Assembly (NCBI GenBank): GCA_044356825.1
Contig: JBIKVM010000201.1
Span: 1-5,302, forward strand
Reading direction: 5' to 3'
DNA length: 5,302 nucleotides
Source: JAUREX01 sp044356825
Lineage (GTDB): Bacteria > Pseudomonadota > Alphaproteobacteria > Rhodobacterales > Rhodobacteraceae
This document shows, one piece after another, positions 1-4,683 of this stretch. Each line of letters starts with the position of its first letter. The first letter of the stretch is position 1. Made by a program: the position numbers and the translations under genes. Under the pieces are notes generated by a model that saw only the letters and a list, made by a program, of their open reading frames with translations, did no database searches and was not told the DNA's origin.

Positions 1-1701
1 CTGCGCACCGAGGCCGGTCGCGTCATCGCCCCCGACGGCACCGCGATCCCCTATGCCGATCTGGCCGAGGATGCCGCGCGCGAGCCGCTGCGCGCCCCCG
101 ACCTGCGGCCGGCCTCGGAATGGCGGCTGCTCGGCCGGGCGCTGCCGCGTCTCGACATGGCGGCGAAATCGACGGGTCAGGCGATGTTCTCGCTCGACGT
201 GCGACCCGAGGGGCTGAAGTTCGCGGCGATCCGCGCCAACCCGCAGCGCGCGGGCATGGTCGCCTTCGACCCCGCGCCGGCGCTTGCGCTGCCGGGGGTG
301 GAGCAGGTCGTGGATCTGGGCGATGCGGTCGCGGTCGTGGCCTCGAACACATGGTTTGCCATGCAGGGTGCAGCGGCGCTGGCGCCCGAATGGGAAGCCG
401 CGCGCTATCCGGCCGATACGGCCGCGATCCTTGCGCGGATCGAGGCCGCCTTCGCAACCGAGCCCAACACCACACTGCGCGATGACGGCGACGCGGGCGC
501 CCTGCCCGCGGGGGCGACCGAGGTCGTGGCGGAATACGCCGTGCCCTATCTTGCCCATGCCGCGATGGAGCCGCTGAACGCCACCGCGCACTTGCAGGAC
601 GGCCGGCTGACGCTCTGGACCGGCACGCAGGGGCCGATGTTCGTCAAGAAGGTCTGCGCCGAGGAGACCGGCCTGCCGCTTGAGGATGTCGAGATCGTGA
701 CCACCCTGATGGGCGGTGCCTTCGGCCGGCGGGGCGAGGTCGATTTCGCCCGTTACACCGCGCGTCTGGCGGCTGCCATGCCCGGGACGCCCGTGCAGCT
801 GGTCTGGAGCCGCGAAGAGGACATGCGGCAGGATTTCTATCGCCCTGCCGCGCTCGCACGGATGCGCGGCGGAGTGGCCGATGGGCGCGCCGTCCTGCTT
901 GACGCCGAACTGGCGACACAATCAGCTACGCAGCAGGGGATGAACCGCTGGTTCGGCTTCGCGGCGGGCGGGCCCGACAAGGGGGCGGTCGATGCCCTCT
1001 TCAACGCGCCCTATCGCATCGCGAACCATCGCGTGCGCGGCTATCTGGCCGACCTCGTGCTGCCCGTGGGGTTCTGGCGGTCGGTCGGGGCCTCCTACAA
1101 TGCGTTCTTCCAGGAAAGCTTCATGGATGAACTCGCGGTCGCCGCCGGGCGCGATCCGCTCGACTTCCGTCTCGACCACATGGCGGAGGAGTTCCCCGAA
1201 GGTGCCGCCGTGCTGCAGGCGGTGCGCGAGCTGTCGGGCTGGGATACGCCCAAGCCCGAAGGTACCGGGCGGGGCGTGGCGTTCTGCTATTCCTTCGGCA
1301 CCGCGGTTGCGATGGTGATCGAGGTGCGCGACACGGGCGGGCGCATCGCGCTTGACCGCGTCTCGATCGCCTGCGACGCGGGGCCCGCGCTCGACCCCGG
1401 GATCATCGAGGCGCAGATGGTGGGCGGGGCGATCTATGGCCTCTCGGCCGCGATCGACGAGGAGATCACCTTTGCCGGCGGCGCGGCCGAGCAGGGCAAC
1501 TTCTTCGACTACGACGCGCTGCGCATGTCGGGCACGCCCGACTTCGCGGTGCGGATCCTCTCGGGTCAGCGCCACATCGGGGGCGTCGGCGAGCCCGGCA
1601 CCCCGCCCGCGGCACCCGCGCTTGCGAACGCGCTCCATGACCTGACGGGCCAGCGCGCCCGACGCCTGCCGCTCCGGCCGGCCTTCCCCGCGCTGGGCTG
1701 A
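1..1701 (+). CDS. Molybdopterin-binding (large/beta) subunit of a xanthine dehydrogenase-family oxidoreductase, IorB-like; 5'-partial
   Basis: The frame is open from base 1, so the start lies outside the window; 566 codons plus TGA are present. IorB-type subunits are usually about 700-750 residues, so roughly the first quarter (often including a Tat-type leader) is missing. Numbering from the window edge, the segment WRLLGRALPRLD opens the a/b hammerhead region near residue 40. HAAMEPLNATA is near 186-196 and GTQGP near 207. MGGAFGRR begins at residue 237, GFWRSVGASYNAFFQESFMDE at about 357, and the C-terminal GGVGEPGTPPAAPALANA carries the conserved active-site Glu531 next to the Mo cofactor. 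Family members pair with a small 2Fe-2S subunit (IorA type) to hydroxylate N-heterocycles or oxidise aldehydes. The substrate cannot be read from the sequence and no IorA partner is in view. It converges on the crotonase gene with a 12-bp gap and no obvious intrinsic terminator. Family assignment is firm; isoquinoline specificity is not established. Confidence 0.93.
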   Translation: MRTEAGRVIAPDGTAIPYADLAEDAAREPLRAPDLRPASEWRLLGRALPRLDMAAKSTGQAMFSLDVRPEGLKFAAIRANPQRAGMVAFDPAPALALPGVEQVVDLGDAVAVVASNTWFAMQGAAALAPEWEAARYPADTAAILARIEAAFATEPNTTLRDDGDAGALPAGATEVVAEYAVPYLAHAAMEPLNATAHLQDGRLTLWTGTQGPMFVKKVCAEETGLPLEDVEIVTTLMGGAFGRRGEVDFARYTARLAAAMPGTPVQLVWSREEDMRQDFYRPAALARMRGGVADGRAVLLDAELATQSATQQGMNRWFGFAAGGPDKGAVDALFNAPYRIANHRVRGYLADLVLPVGFWRSVGASYNAFFQESFMDELAVAAGRDPLDFRLDHMAEEFPEGAAVLQAVRELSGWDTPKPEGTGRGVAFCYSFGTAVAMVIEVRDTGGRIALDRVSIACDAGPALDPGIIEAQMVGGAIYGLSAAIDEEITFAGGAAEQGNFFDYDALRMSGTPDFAVRILSGQRHIGGVGEPGTPPAAPALANALHDLTGQRARRLPLRPAFPALG

Positions 1702-1713
1702 GGGGGCGCGCGC

Positions 1714-2490
1714 TCAGAACCGGGGGGCGCGGCGGTCCAGAAAAGCCGCGCGCCCCTCAGCGAAGTCCGGTCCGGAAAAGAGCGCGGCGAACCCTGCGCG
1801 CAAGGCGGGATCGGCGCTCGAGGGGGCGAGCGCGTTGACCGTGGCCTTGGCCTGCGCGATCGAGGCGGGCGAGAGGGCGGCCAGTGCCTCGGCATAGTCC
1901 GACACCGCAGCCTCGAGGCCTCCCTGCGCGCTGATGCGGTCCACGAGGCCCATGGCATGCGCCTCGGTCGCGTCCACCCTGCGGCCCGAGAACAGCAGAT
2001 CCTTCGCTCCTGCCGCCCCGACCGCCGCGACGACCAGCGCCGTGTCCGCCGGCGAATAGGCGATGCCGAGCCGCGCAGGCGTGATGGCGAAGACTGCGCC
2101 CGGATCGGCAAAGCGCAGATCGCACGCAAGCGCGAGCGCGACCCCCCCGCCGACGCACGGCCCCTCGATCTGCGCGAGAACGGGGCGCGGCAGGGTGCGC
2201 AGGGCCTCGATCGCGGCGCGGACGATGGTGTTGTAGGCTTCGGCGCTTTGGGACGTGGCATATACATCGGCGAATTCGCCGATATCGGCACCGGCACAGA
2301 AGGCCCCGCCCGCCCCGGTCAGGATCACCACCCGGATGGCGGGGTCGGCGGCGATGCGGTCAATCAACCCGGGCAGGGCCGCCCACATCGACCTCGTCAT
2401 CGCATTGCGCGTTGCCGGCGCATGGAGCGTGAGGCGCGCGATGCGCCCCGGATCGAACTGGATCCGCTCTTGGGCATGAAGTTCGCGCAT
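1714..2490 (-). CDS. Enoyl-CoA hydratase/isomerase (crotonase) family protein, catalytic glutamates absent
   Basis: The product is 258 residues, a normal crotonase length. Seen in order: the CoA/oxyanion-hole motif AFCAGADIGEF (63-73), the second oxyanion-hole segment EGPCVGGGVALALACD (109-124), then FAITPARLGIAYS (134-146), the helix GAKDLLFSGRRVDATEAHAMGLVD, and a charged C-terminal FLDRRAPRF. Aligned by eye to rat mitochondrial enoyl-CoA hydratase, Glu144 corresponds to Ala118 and Glu164 to Pro138, while Asp150 and Phe160 are kept. The fold and CoA-thioester stabilisation should therefore be intact, but syn-hydration by the two-glutamate mechanism is doubtful; another crotonase reaction (isomerase, hydrolase, decarboxylase) is possible. 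The ATG at 2490 is preferred over an in-frame GTG at 2523 because two Shine-Dalgarno-like runs lie just upstream of it. The nearest minus-strand gene upstream ends at 2682, so the gene has its own leader of about 190 bp. Family call is sure; the reaction is not. Confidence 0.93.
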   Translation of the reverse strand: MRELHAQERIQFDPGRIARLTLHAPATRNAMTRSMWAALPGLIDRIAADPAIRVVILTGAGGAFCAGADIGEFADVYATSQSAEAYNTIVRAAIEALRTLPRPVLAQIEGPCVGGGVALALACDLRFADPGAVFAITPARLGIAYSPADTALVVAAVGAAGAKDLLFSGRRVDATEAHAMGLVDRISAQGGLEAAVSDYAEALAALSPASIAQAKATVNALAPSSADPALRAGFAALFSGPDFAEGRAAFLDRRAPRF

Positions 2491-2493
2491 GAT

Positions 2494-2509
2494 CCCTCCG
2501 GTCCCTCCT
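2494..2509 (-). promoter_or_regulatory. Tandem ribosome binding site of the crotonase gene
   Basis: On the minus strand AGGAGGG (2503-2509) and GGAGGG (2494-2499) precede the ATG at 2490-2488. The nearer run is 3 bases from the start codon and the farther about 12. They lie inside the longer ORF that would begin at GTG 2523, which decides the start in favour of ATG 2490. Confidence 0.7.
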
Positions 2510-2629
2510 GGGGCGCAAACCACCCCGTCGCGACTGTCCTGGAATCCCTAGACGCGGAGTGCCCGGCCCCGCAAGGGCCTTGCGCGCGGCGCCCAAATCC
2601 AGCTGCGCACAGGCACCGCTTGGCCGGAT

Positions 2630-2650
2630 CCGGCGCAACACCAGCGCCGG
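2630..2650. repeat. Perfect 7-bp inverted repeat with 7-nt loop, overlapping a 12-bp palindrome
   Basis: CCGGCGC (2630-2636) and GCGCCGG (2644-2650) form a perfect stem, and the perfect palindrome GCCGGATCCGGC (2623-2634) overlaps its left arm. The element lies about 30 bp downstream of the TAG of the small membrane gene. It could act as a weak, U-tract-less transcription stop, or be an operator in the crotonase leader. No T-run follows on either strand, so it is listed as a repeat and not as a terminator. Confidence 0.5.
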
Positions 2651-2681
2651 TTCACCGCATCTGCCGAAAGAACGTCCGGAC

Positions 2682-2936
2682 CTACCACTTGCTGATTTCG
2701 TGCGACTTCCGCTTCTTCAGGGCATAGAGAACCCCGAGGATGACCGCCTCGTAGATCAGGAGCGGCAGTGCCGAACTGAGCGGCGCGCCCAACAGAAGGG
2801 CGGGCAGGAAGGGGGCGCCAATGGCGAAGATGATGACGAACACAGGCGGGAGCAGGATGAACAGGCCATAGGTGAACGCGCCAGCTACCAGGAGCAGGAC
2901 CAGCGGCAATAAGGACACGAGCATGGGAGAGAGCAT
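2682..2936 (-). CDS. Small hydrophobic membrane protein, unknown function (84 aa)
   Basis: I do not recognise this family. The protein is strongly hydrophobic, with about three predicted transmembrane segments: residues 5-27 (leucine-rich, following MLSPM), about 30-48 (PPVFVIIFAIGAPF), and about 52-76 (APLSSALPLLIYEAVILGVLYAL). It ends in a short basic tail, KKRKSHEISKW, likely cytoplasmic by the positive-inside rule. AGGAGG sits 8 bases upstream of the ATG at 2936, within the last codons of the preceding gene, whose TGA ends 3 bp before this ATG. The pair is therefore almost certainly co-transcribed and perhaps translationally coupled. An alternative ATG at codon 5 has poorer Shine-Dalgarno spacing. 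GC content matches the host chromosome. No catalytic motif is visible; a structural or complex-forming inner-membrane role is only a guess. Confidence 0.8.
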   Translation of the reverse strand: MLSPMLVSLLPLVLLLVAGAFTYGLFILLPPVFVIIFAIGAPFLPALLLGAPLSSALPLLIYEAVILGVLYALKKRKSHEISKW

Positions 2937-2939
2937 GCT

Positions 2940-3215
2940 TCAGGCCTCCTCGCTCGCATCCTTCTCGAACACGAGATACATGCCGTCGCCGAAGGTGAAC
3001 AACCCGAGCGTAACGACCAGAAGGACGAACCGCAGGATATTGATGAGCAGATTGTTCCCGGATGTCTTCTCGATGGCGATGAGGTTCCAGCCATGCTCGT
3101 TCGCCTCCTTCACGCGGTTGTCGATGATCCGGCGGGGACTGACGAACAGAAGGCCGATCAGGCCACCGATGAAACTGACCTCGTCAACCTTGTTGCGTCT
3201 GCGCACTGTCGCCAT
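2940..3215 (-). CDS. Small membrane-anchored protein, unknown function (91 aa)
   Basis: I do not recognise this family. The N-terminus is basic (MATVRRRNKVDE), followed by a short hydrophobic stretch at about 14-25 (SFIGGLIGLLFV). A charged helical segment, SPRRIIDNRVKEANEHGWN, spans about 26-44. A long hydrophobic segment from about 55 to 83 includes LRFVLLVVTLGLFTFGDGMY, and the tail FEKDASEEA is acidic. It looks like a one- or two-pass inner-membrane protein with a small amphipathic cytosolic part. The ATG at 3215 is preceded by GGGGAG about 4 bases upstream. It is the first gene of a two-gene minus-strand operon with the 84-aa membrane protein, 3 bp downstream. Base composition is host-like. 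A paired small membrane complex is inferred from the gene arrangement alone. Confidence 0.82.
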   Translation of the reverse strand: MATVRRRNKVDEVSFIGGLIGLLFVSPRRIIDNRVKEANEHGWNLIAIEKTSGNNLLINILRFVLLVVTLGLFTFGDGMYLVFEKDASEEA

Positions 3216-3248
3216 CTTGCTCCCCTGTCATGTCCAAAGCTCGAAAGA

Positions 3249-3266
3249 CCGCCCACCGACGGGCGG
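3249..3266 (-). repeat. Perfect 6-bp stem-loop in the leader of the membrane-protein operon
   Basis: CCGCCC (3249-3254) and GGGCGG (3261-3266) flank a 6-nt loop. On the minus strand the hairpin is followed by TCTTTC and ends 33 bp before the ATG at 3215. It could be a weak attenuator or merely 5'-UTR structure. The U-tract is too poor for a firm terminator call. Confidence 0.4.
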
Positions 3267-3350
3267 CGCGCGACAAGGGAGGGAAATGGACGCGGTGTCA
3301 ACATGATAGCCGTGCGGGTCTCCGAAGGGTGGGCCCGCGTTCTTCCGATA

Positions 3351-3373
3351 GGCGGGGGCTTGGCCTCCCCGCC
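3351..3373. repeat. Perfect 7-bp inverted repeat, 9-nt loop
   Basis: GGCGGGG (3351-3357) pairs with CCCCGCC (3367-3373). It is followed immediately by another GC palindrome around 3374-3383 (CCCCCGGGG). In DNA this rich in GC such repeats can arise by chance, so no function is claimed. Confidence 0.4.
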
Positions 3374-3422
3374 CCCGGGGCCCGCGCAGCGCATCGTCGC
3401 GAAGGGACGGCAACCGGTTGGC

Positions 3423-3476
3423 TCAGCGCGAGCCGATGCCACCGATCAGCACATGGTCGTCCATCGTCACACTCAT
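3423..3476 (-). CDS. Possible 17-codon small ORF with Shine-Dalgarno sequence
   Basis: On the minus strand AGGAGAAGG precedes an ATG at 3476. The frame encodes MSVTMDDHVLIGGIGSR and stops with TGA. The upstream purine run is one of the better Shine-Dalgarno matches in the window, and the ORF points towards the membrane-protein operon about 200 bp downstream. It could be a leader peptide, a free small protein, the remnant start of a lost gene, or chance. I do not recognise the peptide, and it has no run of regulatory codons suggesting attenuation. Confidence 0.25.
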   Translation of the reverse strand: MSVTMDDHVLIGGIGSR

Positions 3477-3545
3477 CGCTACCTTCTCCTGTGTAGCATG
3501 AGCAGATATTCACTGGGTCGATACACCGACGCTTGATCGCAAACA

Positions 3546-3574
3546 AAAAGGGCCCGCTTCGAGCGGGCCCTTTT
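3546..3574 (-). terminator. Strong intrinsic terminator, potentially bidirectional
   Basis: A perfect 9-bp stem, GGGCCCGCT (3550-3558) with AGCGGGCCC (3562-3570), has a tiny TCG loop and is flanked by AAAA (3546-3549) and TTTT (3571-3574), which also pair. Read on the minus strand the hairpin is followed by TTTTTGTTT, the better U-tract; on the plus strand it is followed by TTTT. It probably ends minus-strand transcription coming from the AT-rich membrane ORFs (stop at 3704, about 130 bp away), insulating the GC-rich region beyond. There is no plus-strand gene in front of it. Confidence 0.85.
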
Positions 3575-3585
3575 CGTGTCTGTTG

Positions 3586-3606
3586 AGCGAAGATCAGCGC
3601 TTCGCT
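3586..3606. repeat. Perfect 7-bp inverted repeat beside the terminator
   Basis: AGCGAAG (3586-3592) and CTTCGCT (3600-3606) flank a 7-nt loop, 12 bp to the right of the terminator and right at the drop in GC content. It may be a second stem of the same transcription-end structure or a boundary relic. No direct repeat marking an integration site was found with it. Confidence 0.45.
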
Positions 3607-3703
3607 ATTCTGCATCTAGAATCACAGATTTAAACCAATTAATGACGAACCCATCTAAAGGTACGCTGCTATTATGCTAATATTTACTTTGGATTAATCC
3701 GCT

Positions 3704-3988
3704 TCAACGTGAGCAAACCAAGGCCAAGCAGTGCCGGAGGAAAAAAATAAGCCTCACAAAATCACCATATCTTCCACGAAACTCAAACCACCTAAAACGC
3801 CCAAAGTCTAACCCATTATAGAATCTAGCAGGCTCAAATATCTCAATAAAAGCACTGAGAGAAACTGAGTAGAACAATGTCCCAAACACAAAGATTCGAA
3901 AGTATATAGACTTCCTAAGTAGCAATGAAAAGTAGGTCTGCAATACGTCAGCGCGACGCCACCCATAAATAAACCCAACTAAAGGCAT
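3704..3988 (-). CDS. 3' half of the interrupted membrane gene (94-aa ORF)
   Basis: If translated on its own from the ATG at 3988 this would give MPLVGFIYGWRR, a membrane helix at about 28-48 (YFRIFVFGTLFYSVSLSAFI), then an aromatic and arginine-rich tail (FGRFRWFEFRGRYGDF) and a hydrophobic end. The bases before the ATG are T-rich (GGTTTAATTTTTC) with no usable Shine-Dalgarno sequence; independent initiation is unlikely except by coupling to the TAA 6 bp upstream. No family recognised. Confidence 0.45.
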   Translation of the reverse strand: MPLVGFIYGWRRADVLQTYFSLLLRKSIYFRIFVFGTLFYSVSLSAFIEIFEPARFYNGLDFGRFRWFEFRGRYGDFVRLIFFLRHCLALVCSR

Positions 3989-3994
3989 GAAAAA

Positions 3995-4216
3995 TTAAAC
4001 CACAGGAACCCTTAAGTTAAATCTTGACGCGTCAAGTAAATCCGCGAGCAGAGAAACTGCGTGGAACAACAAAAAAACAATGACAGCAGCTAAGACTGCG
4101 CCCAATATACCAAATAGTATTCTCCAAAACGCTCTTTGAAAAAGAGAGAGATTAGAAAACTGCTCATCAACCTTCAATTTGCATTGCCCCACTATGCCAG
4201 TCTGCCCATCGGGCAA
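3995..4216 (-). CDS. 5' half of the interrupted membrane gene (73-aa ORF, TTG start)
   Basis: The frame opens directly after an in-frame TAG (4219-4217) with TTG as the first possible start. AAAGGTG lies about 3 bases upstream of that TTG, giving a modest Shine-Dalgarno match. A GTG at codon 9 (4192) is the main alternative. The product has a short polar N-terminus, one strong transmembrane segment at about residues 31-55 (RILFGILGAVLAAVIVFLLF) and ends FNLRVPVV, where the next hydrophobic segment seems cut off. AT-rich codon use sets it apart from the genes left of 3600. No family recognised. Confidence 0.5.
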   Translation of the reverse strand: MPDGQTGIVGQCKLKVDEQFSNLSLFQRAFWRILFGILGAVLAAVIVFLLFHAVSLLADLLDASRFNLRVPVV

Positions 4217-4269
4217 CTACACCTTTTTACCACAAAAATCGCCGCTATTCACGCCAAAAACGCACACAC

Positions 4270-4309
4270 AGCGCCCTTGCAGCGTGTAGCAGCCAACAGC
4301 AGCGGCGCT
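4270..4309 (-). repeat. 6-bp inverted repeat enclosing a 28-nt loop
   Basis: AGCGCC (4270-4275) and GGCGCT (4304-4309) can close a stem around a loop that contains one arm (4282-4291) of the longer-range 10-bp inverted repeat. The two pairings therefore compete. It lies roughly 55 bp upstream of the TTG start at 4216 on the minus strand. Confidence 0.35.
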
Positions 4310-4338
4310 ACCCCCCGCACTGAACGCGTGCTACACGC
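4282..4338 (-). repeat. Perfect 10-bp long-range inverted repeat with a nested alternative hairpin
   Basis: GCGTGTAGCA (4282-4291) is the exact reverse complement of TGCTACACGC (4329-4338), with a 37-nt spacer. The right arm also lies inside a local hairpin, CGCGTG (4325-4330) with CACGCG (4334-4339) and a 3-nt loop. The right arm can pair either locally (6 bp) or with the distant arm (10 bp), but not both. That layout is typical of attenuator or riboswitch expression platforms, although no known class is recognised here. Confidence 0.5.
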
Positions 4339-4343
4339 GACCC

Positions 4344-4362
4344 TGCGTCGGTCTCCAACGCA
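4344..4362 (-). repeat. Stem-loop that is complete only as minus-strand RNA
   Basis: On the minus strand UGCGUUGG and CCGACGCA form an 8-bp stem with one G-U pair around an AGA loop. On the plus strand the same position is a C-A mismatch. The asymmetry suggests that the functional strand, if any, is the minus strand. Confidence 0.4.
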
Positions 4363-4421
4363 AGCACCACCTGAGCGCTCTGGACTTGTTCGCCTGTTTG
4401 GGCGTCGCGCCGGGCGGTTAC

Positions 4422-4454
4422 TGGTGTCATGAAGGGTGCTTCGGCTCTACACCA
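4422..4454 (-). repeat. Two-tier inverted repeat
   Basis: Outer arms TGGTGT (4422-4427) and ACACCA (4449-4454) enclose inner arms GAAG (4431-4434) and CTTC (4439-4442) with a 4-nt loop. Both tiers are perfect and coaxial apart from small internal loops. It sits between the GAAA hairpin at 4477-4504 and the nested repeats at 4282-4362. Confidence 0.35.
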
Positions 4455-4476
4455 CGCTCAGAAGCGGCAAAATAGA

Positions 4477-4504
4477 CGAGGGCCCGCATTTCTGCGAGCC
4501 CCCG
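4477..4504 (-). terminator. GAAA-capped hairpin with T-rich tail, probable terminator for the nuclease transcript
   Basis: As minus-strand RNA, CGGGGGCUCGCA pairs with UGCGGGCCCUCG over 12 positions, including two G-U pairs, closed by a GAAA tetraloop. UCUAUUUUG follows. On the plus strand both G-U positions become C-A mismatches. It is the first strong stem after the nuclease stop codon, though 180 bp downstream of it. A role as the 3' end of that transcript or of a short RNA starting near 4560 is inferred; the U-tract is imperfect. Confidence 0.5.
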
Positions 4505-4566
4505 ATTCTGGACATAAATGGAGTCGTCCGCGATCAGCGCCTGGCTAATTCGTATTTCTGTAACTT

Positions 4567-4593
4567 ATTGTATCTCATACATTATTTTATCAA
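4567..4593 (-). promoter_or_regulatory. Weak sigma70-like promoter candidate
   Basis: On the minus strand TTGATA (4593-4588) and TACAAT (4572-4567) each match the consensus hexamers at five of six positions. The spacer is 15 bp, shorter than the preferred 16-18, and the DNA is AT-rich, so a chance match is quite possible. If active, it would start a transcript near 4560 running into the GAAA hairpin. Confidence 0.22.
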
Positions 4594-4683
4594 TAACCAC
4601 AATGTACAACCTTTGCGCATAGAGTATCTGCAAAAATAGACTGTTTTGAAAGCTAGTTTCTGCTAACTGAAAGCTGCTGTCTG

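Larger units (their letters stand above)
3216..3545. other. GC-rich intergenic region, 330 bp, dense in inverted repeats
   Basis: No convincing long gene lies here; open frames on both strands look like composition-driven shadows. The stretch separates the membrane-protein operon from the terminator at 3546-3574 and presumably holds that operon's promoter and leader on the minus strand. I could not identify a clear -35/-10 pair. It contains a 6-bp stem at 3249-3266, a 7-bp stem at 3351-3373, and one short ORF with a Shine-Dalgarno sequence at 3423-3476. Confidence 0.6.
3704..4216 (-). pseudogene. Membrane protein gene, unknown family, interrupted by one in-frame TAA
   Basis: Two adjacent minus-strand ORFs (3995-4216 and 3704-3988) are in the same reading frame. 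Only TAA (3997-3995) and the codons TTT TTC separate the first from the ATG of the second. Read through, they give about 170 residues. After a short polar start comes a first transmembrane segment (FWRILFGILGAVLAAVIVFLLF). A second, RVPVV-stop-FFMPLVGFIYGW, is bounded by Arg on one side and WRR on the other. A third is FRIFVFGTLFYSVSLSAFI, followed by an aromatic, Arg-rich C-terminal part. The stop falls in the middle of segment two, and the ATG after it lacks a Shine-Dalgarno sequence, so a single broken gene (or a readthrough or sequencing-error case) is the simplest reading. The DNA is about 40% GC, unlike the host-like left side. I do not recognise the family. Confidence 0.55.
4217..4683. 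other. 467-bp non-coding region with a stem-loop cluster in its left half
   Basis: No convincing protein gene is present. The plus-strand frames through here lack Shine-Dalgarno sequences and recognisable products. The right part (4505-4683) is AT-rich 3'-flank of the nuclease gene. It holds an 8-bp direct repeat TGAAAGCT at 4647-4654 and 4668-4675, and a promoter-like pair at 4567-4593. The left part (4260-4505) is an abrupt GC-rich island in AT-rich DNA and contains at least five inverted repeats, described individually. Several pair better as minus-strand RNA, suggesting a transcribed structured RNA, a long leader for the membrane ORF, or an island of old regulatory sequence. Confidence 0.55.

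Noticed and set aside
922..1638. Long minus-strand open frame (238 codons) opposite the molybdenum hydroxylase
   Set aside because: Arg/Pro/His-rich translation with no recognisable domain, lying antisense to a strongly conserved protein in GC-rich DNA; a compositional shadow.
1957..2727. Plus-strand 256-codon frame opposite the crotonase gene
   Set aside because: Low-complexity Arg/Ala/Gly/Pro translation antisense to a clear crotonase; no Shine-Dalgarno sequence or domain.
2559..2912. Plus-strand 117-codon frame ending in a Glu/Gln/Asp-rich stretch
   Set aside because: The charged repeats are the antisense of hydrophobic codons of the small membrane protein, which has a proper start, ribosome binding site and operon partner.
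3500..3545. tRNA 3' end as an integration site next to the terminator
   Set aside because: No cloverleaf, TYC-arm motif or CCA-proximal acceptor stem could be built on either strand.
4260..4370. Integron attC site
   Set aside because: The inverted repeats suggested it, but no properly placed RYYYAAC/GTTRRRY core pair bounds them; isolated GTTRRRY matches near 3582 and 4016 are expected by chance.
4308..4430. Minus-strand 40-codon ORF (MTPVTARRDAQTG...) across the stem-loop island
   Set aside because: No Shine-Dalgarno sequence before the ATG, and its codons coincide with the inverted repeats, so structure explains the sequence better than coding.
4436..4639. Plus-strand 67-codon ORF with GTG start
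   Set aside because: No recognisable domain or clear ribosome binding site; it runs through the hairpin and AT-rich flank and ignores the compositional change within it.
4647..4675. 8-bp direct repeat TGAAAGCT as target-site duplication
   Set aside because: The copies are only 21 bp apart with no element between them; too short to mark an insertion.
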